NCBI GenBank assembly: GCA_011109175.1
Contig: RDEW01000016.1
Span: forward strand, 958,547-1,022,546
Reading direction: 5' to 3'
Length of the DNA: 64,000 nucleotides
Source: Dicyema japonicum
Taxonomy: Eukaryota > Dicyemida > Rhombozoa > Dicyemidae
The translations under genes and the position numbers were made by a program. The notes below the pieces were generated by a model. That model ran no database searches. It was not told the DNA's origin and saw only the letters and a program-made list of their open reading frames with translations. Positions 48,113-58,138 of this stretch are shown piece after piece; positions within the stretch are counted from its first letter, which is position 1, and every line of letters starts with the position of its first letter.

Positions 48113-49010
48113 TTAGCAATGGAATGTGGTCACTGCCAATATCAGAAAAAGTAATTGGTACGTCGGCGTATCTGAATCAGTTAGCAAATCAAAAGACACC
48201 AAGCTTGTAATCATTTTTCATATCTACGGATGTTACCAAATGAAATGTGCTCACTGCCAATATCCGGAAAAGTAATTGGTACGTCTGCGTATTCTGATAG
48301 CAGGGGAAATCAAGAAGACAAAGCTTGTCACCCCGTAGGGAGAGAAATGGTTATCCTCTTTTGATAAATTTCGATTTATAGATCCAATGTGTGATTCAAT
48401 TCTCACAATTGTTCCGTTGTCATCAATTGCTAAAATAACGTTGAGATTCACCCCTTTGCTTGCCCTTACTAGAACTATCGCACGTGATTCTATATGGGAT
48501 CGGCCGAATTTTTTTAATGTAAAGAGATTGAAATTTGTTTCGTCCGAATGTATTTTCTATTTGTATTACGTTGATAATCCAATGCAAATATTTTTTTTCT
48601 ATATTTTCCAGACTATTCCTGGAAATTGGTCTCTTCGCAGCATTAGTTAGGTAGTCACTCGGCCATCAAGTCGGTTATATATTGTCGCAATACAAACTTT
48701 ATTATTTACCAATGTTCGTATTTCCTTCAGTGTTATCGATGGATTATTCTCAATTTTTTCAATTATCAAATTCATATCATCATCCGTAAGTTTAATCGTA
48801 GCATTCCTTTTACCTCCACGTTTACAAACAAACGGATTTCCACTTTTTACGATGGCTATAGCTGTTGTCTCCTTGACTAAGATCTCGAGCAAGCTGTATT
48901 TAATCGGCACCCTCTTCATCCTTATTTATAAGTGATCCTCTCGAAGCTTCTGATATTCTTGAATTTTTCTTGAAATAAAATTGGTACAAGAACAACGAAT
49001 TAACTGGTTT
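48113..49010 (-). pseudogene. Unit 2 copy: LINE endonuclease scraps and Tc1/IS630-like N-terminal half
   Basis: 48113-48330 holds two partly overlapping copies of the LINE endonuclease end (ATTGGTACGTC appears twice), a local duplication not present in unit 1. Then come, on the minus strand, the first-Asp block (DET...FNL) at about 48.53 kb and the helix-turn-helix region (KRNATIKLTDDDMNLIIEKI, ENNPSITLKEIRTLV) at 48647-48919. Confidence 0.6.
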
Positions 49011-51306
49011 GTTGATTTGTAATTTTTTATCTGTGGTTATTGCTGTATCCACTCGAATCACGACTGATTCATTCACCACTACTGATTGCACAGAATGTTT
49101 TCAGTTTCTTGGATTTTTTTATTGCGTATTGTCGGCATAGATGCAAATGTAAGCTGACAACTACTTTATGACGTCGGAGATAGTCACTATTTAGCAATCA
49201 AGCACATCTTGTTGCCAAGTGGTCAACAGTTTTCTTGGCTGAGTTGCAGTGGGTGCAGCTGGCCCCATGATAATCAATAGGTTTCGGTTTTGTGATAGAC
49301 ACAGTATCCTTCAAATCTGGGAGAGTTGTTCCAGTGTGATAGCCAAAGGGAAGATGCGTCTATCTCGATATTTAAATCACTCAGACAGTGGAATAAGACT
49401 CTATGTAGCTGATTTTTCTGAATTTCTTTACTATTCAGTTCTTTTGATGTCTTTTAATAAACCGGAACTGAGAATATCAGGCCTTCGAGCTTTATATTTT
49501 CGGCATAAAAATTCTGCGATTGTGATCATGTGTGTTTTCTTTGATTTGACGATCCGCAGAATCCCTGAATTCCTCAACCAATAACTAGACTTCTTTCCAA
49601 GGTCTCGTAGGAATTGGAGTAGCATCCATTCACTTTTATGTGTAATAGATTCCAATCCATTCCAAGTTGGTTTCTTGGCATATAAAGTCTTTATTCGCTG
49701 ATTTCAGGTGAATCCGATGATTCACAAGGATTTTGCGTATGCTTTTGTCAATCAGTTCATATTCAGTTGGTTCGATGTCAATTAGTCCGATGTAATAGTC
49801 ATACAAAGATAGGTCATGTTCGTTTATAGCTTTAAACAAGTTCACTGAGTTTAATTTTGACTTGGCCAGGTTGTCGACCCTTTTTTTAGCTCCATCAAAG
49901 ATTGACTTTAGTATTTCATCTTTTAAAACTTTGCTATCTTTATTTTCCAGAACCCGAGGTATCGGTAGCCATCCATTCCATCAATTTTGCTTCAGAACTA
50001 GATTTTGGACATTTGTAGCTGATTTCTCCGCATTTCTCTCAAGTCCAGCAGCTTGGAAGAAAGTATTAACTTTGTTCATCATTTTCATCATAGTTTCGTC
50101 CTTTTGAGAAAATATTTTTAAGTCGTCCATAAACAGAAAGTGATTTGTTGTGTATGAAATAGAGCCTCTGCCTGAGTTATCCATAACCACTTTTGGATAT
50201 TTCGCATTTAAAATCCTACTCAGTGGTCCCATTATGATTACAAAAATCTGCGGTACAGAGTCATCTGCAGATTTTCCCTTTTCACTCTGAATTCCCTAAT
50301 TTGTTTCCGATTGAAATTCAATTTAATTTTCCACCTCGTGACCAAGTTTTTTTACAAAAGTCACAATCAAGTAGGGGAGTCCAGAGTTATCGAGTACCCG
50401 ATACAAAAAGTCATGATCCACTGAATCGAAGGCCTTTTAACGTCCATCCACGCAGAGGCCAAATTATTCCCGTTATGCTGGTTGATGCATTGATTTAATA
50501 GTACCTGCTCATTATACCCTTGGCACATTCTTCGGTTTCCCAATTGATTGTCACTGATCATATGGTCTGCCTCAATATAGTTTAATAATTTTCTGTTCAC
50601 ACACTTCGTAGCCAACTTTTGTAGATCGGGTATACACATAATTGGGCTTAGGTTCTTTGGGGTATGGCACAAGTCTTTCTTCAGGATAAGATATGTGATT
50701 CCAGTGTAAAACCACTCATCCTGCTAAGTCATCTGACAGTACAAAATATAAAAGATCTCCATATTCTGCTTCAGTATCCATTAGAATTGTCTAAACTGCC
50801 GATGATTTAAGCCACGGAAAAAATAAAATTAACTGCATTAACAGCAGCATCCACCGTCTCGCTTAATTTGATTGATTTGGCAATTAACAGCAGCATCCAC
50901 CGTCTTGGTGAATAATACAATCTTGATCAAATTGTGAAGAATTCCAAGAATTTCCATTTCTTTTTGAAGTAATGTAATTATTACCTTTTTGTTCCCAGCC
51001 ATAGAAGGATCTGTCGTAATTCCAACAAATTTCAAAGTGGGAGATTTGATTCTGTTAAAATTGCAGTAAATACCCGAAAACGTCGGTTCCTGTCACTGTG
51101 GAATGCCACTGACAAATTCTTCAAAAAATTGGAATGTTTTCTGTTATCCCTCGTAAAAACGGCAAGTTGAGAAGTATCTCTTCTGTTATATCAAAACTAG
51201 ACACCTGTGCACGTCTATCTCTTCTGGAAGGCCTGTTGCGAGCTTCGAAAAAGTTTTGAACAAATAAAAACATTTCAGAAAGTGAGTGAATGTTCACATC
51301 CGACAA
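49011..51306 (-). pseudogene. LINE family C, longest copy, spanning the right edge of unit 2
   Basis: Read on the minus strand from the 5' side: unassigned N-terminal frames at 51306-50838; RT fingers NLSPIMCIPDLQKLATKCVN, NQLGNRRMCQGYNEQVLLNQ and AWMDVKR (usually a DxxKAFD block, shifted here); palm SRILNAKYPKVVMDNSGRG and HFLFMDDLKIFSQKDE; then IGLIDIEPTEYELIDKSIRK and VVVNESVVIRVDTAI. It ends at the Tc1-like insertion. It crosses the unit 2 boundary (about 50228) without interruption, while the unit 1 copy is cut. A 21-bp segment near 50837 is repeated at 50887. Confidence 0.7.
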
Positions 51307-51509
51307 ATGCGGGCTAGAAAATCAGCAGAACAGCATAGCAGTCGGTTAACCTAATTGAGGACACGTACACAACAAATGCGGGCTAAAGAATCAGTAGAAC
51401 AGCATAGCAGTCGGTTAACCTAATTGAGGACACGTACTCAACAAATGCGGGCTAAAGAATCAGTAGAACAGCATAGCAGTCGGTTAACTGGATGAGAACA
51501 CATGCCCAA
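51303..51509. repeat. 69-bp minisatellite, three copies
   Basis: Units start with ACAAATGCGGGCTA at 51303, 51372 and 51441. The first two differ by a few bases and the third diverges in its last 20 bp (GGATGAGAACACATGCCCA). 69 is a multiple of three, but all frames contain stops. It sits between LINE family C and the LINE family A copy. Confidence 0.9.
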
Positions 51510-51744
51510 CAAGTCCTGACTTTGGAGGTCCCAGAAAAGACTCAGCGTCGTTTGTCAAATAATCAAAGCTCACGGCAGACCCTGGACAGGGGAGCTAAAC
51601 CATGTGTCTAGTATTATATATAAATTTTATGAAGTAAAAAAAGTCAAAATTTTGGTAATGTCAAAGAAGGTAAAATTTAATTTTTAGGTCAATAAAATCA
51701 AAATTTTTATTGATTTTTAAATTTTTATTGATTTTTATTTTATA

Positions 51745-53896
51745 CCTCAGTACGTTTTCGACACTGAGAGGTTACGCTTCGAAGAATCCACCAAATGTCG
51801 TTATAGTGCAGTTCTGAGAGATAGCATCAACAGTATTAACCAAAATCAGCCGACAAACAGCTTATGGGATGAAATAGTGGTTGCTATCCAAAACACAGCC
51901 TTTAGTGTGCTTGGTCACATCACCAAATCTCGTCACAAACAATGTAATCCGGATATCGGACAACTCTCTGTAACACAGAAAGAGCTCAGACTCCGGATGG
52001 AAAACACAAACGCTCCGGAAGATATCAAAGTACTGCGCACCCAGAGAGGGAGAGTCTTAACGAAGATCAAACAAATACAAAGATTCCTTGCCAAAAATGA
52101 AGCTGAGGAGAAAATCTCAGACATATTAAAGTACAAGAACGGACCAAGAATGTTCAAAGCAATCCGGCTTCTTAGCAGAGAAAACTGTCCAATTTCGTTA
52201 ACTGTCCATGACAACCTTGGTCACGACGTTATCGGGACCATTAACAAAGCAAACGTTCTGGCATCCCATTTTGACCTTATGTTCAACAAACAGGACGCGG
52301 CTGACCAAGCAATGAAATCTCGGAAGTCTTACAAGTACACTCTAACTAGCCCTATTACCATATCCGAAACTCAACAAGCTATTAAAAAATTAAATACCGG
52401 AAGATCTGCCGGACCAGACTTCATTACTGCAGAACTTTTACAATACGGCCCGGAGGAGCTAATTGAAATGATTACTAACATTTTCAACCGGTCTCTCGAG
52501 GGTGCAGATGAACTGGAACTGGGAAAAGGGTGGCTAATTCCACTACAAAAACCGGGAAAAAGTAAAGGCCCCCCTCACAACTTCAGACCTATTATACTCC
52601 TAACCTCCATACGAAAAACATTATCCCTCATTGCTTTAAACCGAATAAAGGAGAGGGTGAACATATTTCTTTCGGACGGCCAAAGTGGATTCCGGACGGG
52701 CAGGTCCACGGCTGACGTGGTATGGGGGCACAGGTGGTATTGTGCCCTGTGCCAAAAATACAAAAAATCTATTGAGATACTTGGTATCGACATGTCCCGT
52801 GCGTTCGACTCGGTGGACCGTGGAAAACTTATGGAAGTGTTGGAGAGTTTTCTACTGCCTGACGATGTCAAAATAATACACTTACTCATGCGGAACACTC
52901 AACTTGCCGTCAAAATTGGTGACTCTACCTCTAACTTTTTTTCGACCTCACGTGGAGTTCCACAGGGGGACTCACTATCCCCGGTCCTCTTTATTGTCTA
53001 CCTTGAGGCCGCACTAAGAGAGTTCAGACCCCTGGTTGGCAACAATTATAACGAGATAATCTACGCGGACGACCTGGACTTTGTTTCTGAGGATATTCAA
53101 GTACTTCAACACATGCTTAACGTTCTTCCACACGTATTCTCGAAATGGTTCTTAACCGTTAACACCGATAAAACAGAGTTCACAACACTTACACGCAATG
53201 ATCGAAGATCGGACGAGTCTTGGAGAAAGCAAAAGAAGGTGGGTTCGCTTCTCGGGGACTCAGAAGATGTTTCTCGGAGGAAAATCCTCGCAATGTGTGC
53301 ACTAAAGAAAGTATCGAATATGTGGGGTCATAAGAAGAGGATGGGATTAAACACCAAACTCAGAATATATAAGGCTTTTGTCATCCCCGTCCTGACCTAC
53401 AATTCAGGCACTTGGGGAATCTCTAAACAAGAGATGGACCGTCTTGACGCTTTCCACAGGACACAATTGAAATCAGTAATCAAGATCAAGTGGCCTAAGA
53501 AGATCTCAAACAATGACCTCTACTCGAAGTGCAAATCTGGTATACTATCCGAGGAGATCTTCAGATCAAGATGGAGTCTCTTTGGACATATCTTACGTCT
53601 AAATGCTCAAGTACCCGCGAATATCGCCATGGAAAACTACCTAATGCATACGGGAGCCGGTTTCCGTGGAAGACCAAGAGTCACACTCCCAACTATTTTG
53701 AATGGAGACCTATCGGCTGTGGGACTGAAGCTCACTTCCGCAGACGACCTAGATACCTTAAGGGAACTGGCACGAAGTAGAGGGTCCTGGAAAAGGCTGA
53801 TAGAGAGGATGGCTAGAAATACGGCACAAGGGAGGCTTGATTAATTTTATGACTTCTCGGGAGTGCTTTAAATAATAATAAATAATAATTTTTATA
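51745..53896 (+). pseudogene. LINE family A, long open RT frame, 5'-truncated
   Basis: One uninterrupted frame runs from about 51745 to a stop ending at 53844. It starts inside the linker after the missing endonuclease (FDTERLRFEESTKCRYSAVL). RT blocks: LNTGRSAGPDFITAELLQYG, LIPLQKPGKSKGP, DGQSGFRTGRSTADVVWG, LGIDMSRAFDSVDRGKLMEV, RGVPQGDSLSPVLFIVYLEA, YADDLDFVSED (catalytic Asp pair), WFLTVNTDKTEFTTL. The C-terminal region is FVIPVLTYNSGTWGIS, RWSLFGHILRLNAQ, SADDLDTLRELARSRGSWKR. The 3' UTR is short and ends TCGGGAGTGCTTTAAATAAT with a (TAA)n-like tail. It is recent by its intact frame, but without its endonuclease it is not autonomous. Confidence 0.9.
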
Positions 53897-54539
53897 GTTT
53901 TTGAATAAGGTCATTGAAAAGGTTAAGACTGTTATTAGAAAATATTCTATCAACTCACGAATTTTCAAACAACAGATTTTTTGATTCTATTGTCTACGAA
54001 ACATTTCAAACTAACAGGTCTATCATTTTATTACCATTTCACGGATGTCACTTTAAAACTATTTGATTTTCTCATTCCATCTACCGAGTCTAGGATCAAT
54101 AAAATCACTAATGCTTTGTCAAATATGATTTTCTTTGCATAAGTTGAACATTAAAGTTTACAAAACTTGTTTGAGGGTATTGGATGTCTTTTTACTTTTT
54201 TCTATGCAAAAGTGTAGAAATATTATGCCAAAGGTAAATTGACCGAAGCTATTTTTGAGTTTTTTACATGCATTTATTATAGAATTGGAAAAAAACTGTT
54301 TGATCCAAGAAATCGATATAAATATATGTGAATACACAAATAAATTTCTGTCATAAAAACAGAAAATTTTATTGAAATTGGCTATACTACCAAAATAATT
54401 CTGGTCAGAAGGGGAAATTGTTGAATAATATTGTAAAAATTTTATTGAAGTAAAAAATAATTATAATTTTGATAAAAGAATTTTAATATAAAGATGGCTG
54501 GAACTAGTATATCAAAATGACCTACGGAGCAGTGATAAC
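53897..54539. other. AT-rich interval, nothing recognised
   Basis: Long A/T runs with no frame or repeat that I can assign. Confidence 0.5.
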
Positions 54540-54706
54540 ATTGCCATCTGGTGACGACCTGGACACACTGAGTGATCTGGCTAAGAACAGAAAAGCCTGG
54601 AACAAGTTAACTAATTCTCTTATATTTTTTGCTGCACATATAAATATTATTAATTAATTAATTAATTAAATATTATGGCTCTCGTGAAAGTGCTAATAAT
54701 AATAGT
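54540..54706 (+). pseudogene. LINE family A 3' end with full tail
   Basis: The plus frame PSGDDLDTLSDLAKNRKAWN matches the last coding block of family A. The 3' end reads ATTATGGCTCTCGTGAAAGT followed by GCTAATAATAATA. This tail is the same as the SINE 3' end, linking the two. Confidence 0.7.
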
Positions 54707-54759
54707 TATGTCAATATTAGTTTATATATTGATAAGGATGACAGGAAAAACTTACTTAC

Positions 54760-54960
54760 TTCACCGTAGAAGACGCAGTTAGCATATTCAGAAATGTATT
54801 TCAGTAACGATTTTGCGAAATTAAGAAGTATCTAGAATCTAGATTTTCTGTTAATAAGTTTTTTTCTATTAAAAACGGAACATATTTCTCCATGCATATA
54901 CGGCTATTTGAAGAATATCCTTCTATCTATTCAGAAAAGATTTTTATTATTGATAAAATT
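54760..54960. repeat. Dispersed non-coding repeat, third copy
   Basis: CAGAAATGTATTTCAGTAAC, GATTTTCTGTTAATAAG and AACGGAACATATTTCTCC match the repeat at 22290-22640 with substantial divergence. Confidence 0.4.
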
Positions 54961-55169
54961 ATTATCTAAAGACCGAACTTTTTTATCCAAAAACGTTTTT
55001 AATTACATTATTCTATATTTTAGTAAAGTTTTTAATTTGTTTTTTCATATTTAAAAAAATTTTTTCTAGATAAATTTTTCATAAAGTTAAAAAAAAGGTC
55101 AAAATTTTGATTTTGACAGTCAATAAAGTCAATTTTAGGTCCAAATTTCTGATTTATAAAGGCAAAAAA

Positions 55170-55557
55170 ATCGCCCTAAAAATCATTTTTGTTTACCTTT
55201 GATGAGGATTAAATTGACCTTATAAAAATAAAAAAATGAAATTAATAGCAATATCTATATTATTCAAACACACAGAAAACGCAAAAACAGACTTCTTGTC
55301 GCAAGCGATCTTAAGTCCTTCCGTTACTTTATTCGCTACTCGTAATCTATACAGTAATTTCTAGTTCGTCAGTTCATAAACTTTGCCTCTAGGCAAATCA
55401 GTGAGAATTCCCTTCAATACCCACCAGACCATCAAAGAAGAGGTTATTTTTAAAGCTCATGTTGGTAGATTACAACTGTCACGTGTTTGTTCGACCCGAC
55501 GGACTCTGTGCTGTTGCCATAACCGATTTAGAGTACCCAGAAAAAATTGCCCACTTT
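55170..55557 (+). pseudogene. YKT6: YKT6 third copy, truncated, introns retained
   Basis: From ATGAAATTAATAGC (about 55236) the sequence follows the YKT6 gene through exon 1, intron 1, exon 2, intron 2 and most of exon 3, breaking off inside EKIAHF at 55557. Small deletions disrupt both introns (loss of AG-AG at intron 1, loss of GG at intron 2) and exon 2. Because intron sequence is kept, this came from DNA duplication, not from a reverse-transcribed mRNA. It is fused directly to LINE sequence. Confidence 0.88.
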
Positions 55558-55790
55558 CGCGTCATAGTTGACTCTAAGGAGTCTAGACCTTTTCTACCAA
55601 TGCTGGAATTCCACAAGGGGACACGCTATCACTTGTATTGTCTATCATATTTTCGAGGCATCTTTGAGAGATCCAAGATAACAAATTGGATGTCTGTACA
55701 ACCAATTTATTGAACTCGTCTACGCGGATGATGTTGACTTTGTCACGGAAGATCTGAATTATCTCAAAAAATGAAGGGATCTTTGAAAAG
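55558..55790 (+). pseudogene. LINE family A RT piece fused to YKT6
   Basis: A shifted series of frames gives the PQGDxLSPVLF-like block (from GGAATTCCACAAGGGGACAC) and then ELVYADDVDFVTEDLNYL. It lies directly against the broken YKT6 exon 3, so a LINE or a recombination event replaced the gene's 3' half. Confidence 0.7.
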
Positions 55791-57114
55791 ATTGTATAAA
55801 TAGCAGAATGAAGACGATATAAAAATCGGTTTTATATTTTCATCTGAATTCCGTGACTATCCTATATGTTTATACAGACAGCATCAAACTATTCCTGATC
55901 CATGGTCATCAGGGATTGAATGAAAGCTAAAAAGGAAGCAAATTTGTTGAGTTCTCGGATGGATCAAGAAGATGTGCCATAAACTGGCACAAGGTCCAAA
56001 ATCAACGGACTATCTTTTACGCACATAAATCTGATGATCGCTTTTGAGTCGAATCCTGTCCTTGAACAAATTTCAGTAACATTAGAGTTCTTCTATTCTT
56101 TTAATAATTATGACTAACGTACTCGAGATATCAATATCTTGACTCGATTTATTACGAAAAGTTCATATTGCCATTTCTTAGAAACACTCCATCCATCAGT
56201 CTGCCCTCGGATGCAGACGATCTGGACGAAATCAGGAGACGAGCACGACAACGAAAAAAATGGAGAAGGCTAACGGAAAGGAAAACATGGCACAAGCTAA
56301 ACCTAAACAGTGTTTACTGGTAAATCCCTTTTGTGGAGATTAATCCAGGTCTCCAAAACTAACCACAGGAGAAAGTCTCATATGGACACCAGGATCACAG
56401 CTTAGACGACAACACTTGTCCTCCTGTGATTGACAACTCTCGTCCTTCGGATTAAGTAATAGGACTGTGACATTTTATGTTGATTTTTTAATTTCTTCGG
56501 TAAAGGTCGCAACCATCAAAACAAGATACGAGAGAAAAATTTGTTGAAATTGGGTATCCGCAGGAAGTTATTCTGACAAGATGGGGAAGTTGGATAGAAG
56601 CTGGTCTATATAATTACAAAAATTCCACTGAAGTAAAAAAATAATTGAAAGTTTCGACGGATAAGGGATTTTAGTCGAAAGATGTTTGCAAGTAGTTTAT
56701 CAAAACAACCTAAGTACAAATATATCGGCAGTGGGGGGTATATATGAATTAATAAAAAGGCAGAGGAAACCTATTGTACAATAGAAGTGGCTGTTGAACA
56801 CATTCTGAAATTATATTTCGGTGACTTTTTATGTGGAAGTGGAAGATATCTGGAATCTTGATTTTCTGTCTATCCAGTTCTTTCTATCACAAAAATGGAT
56901 AAACAACATATTTCTCCAAATATACAACTATCTTCAAAGGTGTCGTTCTACATCATTATCTGTTGGGAGAAGTTTTTTTTGTTGGGAAAATTACTATATA
57001 AAGACAACTTCTAATCCTGAAAACGTTTAATAATAATTCAACCTTTCTGCCGGCGATGTTTCCATTACTCATCTCAGCTAAGGCAGAACTCGCACTTTAA
57101 TAAAGAATTAAAAA
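55791..57114 (+). other. Debris: LINE family A end at about 56205-56325, dispersed repeat at 56790-57010
   Basis: At 56205-56325 the plus frame DADDLDEIRRRARQRKKWRR and LTERKTWHKL matches the family A C-terminus, close to the copies at 271-470. At 56790-57010 the dispersed repeat recurs (GATTTTCTG, CATATTTCTCC, CTACATCATTATCTG). Other parts are unassigned. Confidence 0.5.
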
Positions 57115-57840
57115 AAAGTTATGTTAATTAATCCAAGACTTTGAAATTGTTAACTTCCTTTTCTTTTTTCTTACGTGTCCTGAGACAATCCGGTTCCCCA
57201 GTGATTAATCACTGATGACGGTGACGTCACTCGTCAATCCCGTTAAACCATATTATTTTGTATTTTAACAGATTTTGATTAGTTTTTTATATTTAATTTT
57301 TTTATTATAAATGTATCATAAAGTCAAAAAGGTCGAAATTTTAAAGTAAATTTTGAGGTCAAACGTTAGGATTTATAAAGTCAAAAAAGACTTCACTGTT
57401 TCTAATTGACATACCAGTAGATGACTACAGAATCACTGTTATTATAACCATATCGTCACATCCGAAACCATTTAGCATTAACCAAAGCCTCCAAGGTTCA
57501 ACTGAGCCTTACAAATTGTGTGGAGAAATGCGTTTTTTTAATTTTGAGAGCAATAGACATGTTTTCCTAGTTGTAAGCTCCAAAAACTTGTCTCAAGGCC
57601 CGAGACAACTCTACCTTCAGTATTACATGAAAAGTTAAAGGGTGTCGGCAGAAAACTAAAATAGATCACAATCTCGATGAATTAATAAAACTTGCGAAAA
57701 AGAGGAAACCATGGTACAAAGGGTGGTCGGAGCAGCACAAAGGAACTTCAATTGACTTCTTGTTATTCAGCGATGTCGATAAAATGATAACTTTATATTA
57801 TCAATGTGATTTTAGGGAAAATTTTCCTCCAAAATTACTA
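57115..57840. repeat. Third copy of the sequence downstream of YKT6
   Basis: Matches unit 1 from about 21425 to 22130, including the SINE body (57120-57245) and the segment that unit 2 has lost (GACATACCAGTAGATGAC, CCAAAGCCTCCAAGGTTCAA). With 55170-55557 it shows a third, older copy of this neighbourhood, with its middle replaced. Confidence 0.75.
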
Positions 57841-58138
57841 AATTTGAAAGTCATTCCAAGTAGATCGAAATCAATAGAATTTTGAGCAAATTCAAAATTC
57901 CTAAATTCTAATGAATATGCATTTAGATATTATGATGCTCTAATATGCTTAATGTTAGAGTAAAAATGATGAGGATACGATAACCTTATTATTTAATTGA
58001 TCTTATTGTTTCATGACGTAATTAGAAAGATATTGTAATAATTTAAAATTTATATTTGACATAATTAAATTAAATCTATTTTAAATAATTTATTTTAAAA
58101 TATTAATATTTGTTTATTGCTGGAATTTTAGGCATCAA
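57841..58138. other. AT-rich sequence upstream of the OSBPL9-type gene
   Basis: Probable promoter and 5' UTR region. A splice-acceptor-like GGAATTTTAG ends 7 nt before the start codon and could be the 3' end of a 5'-UTR intron or a trans-splice acceptor. Confidence 0.4.

Larger units (their letters stand above)
32288..50228 (+). repeat. Tandem duplication, unit 2
   Basis: Co-linear with unit 1 from AAATGCTGAAAA (32290) to CTCAGTGGTCCC (about 50228). Relative to unit 1 it lacks about 534 bp (unit 1 21607-22140), the family B fragment at 22.96-23.4 kb, and about 5.64 kb (24.72-30.36 kb; the scar is at 48112). It has two extra insertions with target-site duplications (37547-38111 and 46132-46528). 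The start carries a 15-nt repetition of TGAAAATTTTGTTC. Confidence 0.9.

Noticed and set aside
9016-50228. Reading the two HPRT and YKT6 copies as an operon or a functional gene cluster
   Set aside because: They repeat only because the whole segment is duplicated. Strands differ and the functions are unrelated.
50837-50910. 21-bp segment repeated 50 bp apart as a regulatory element
   Set aside because: It sits inside a decayed LINE frame and is most simply a local slippage duplication.
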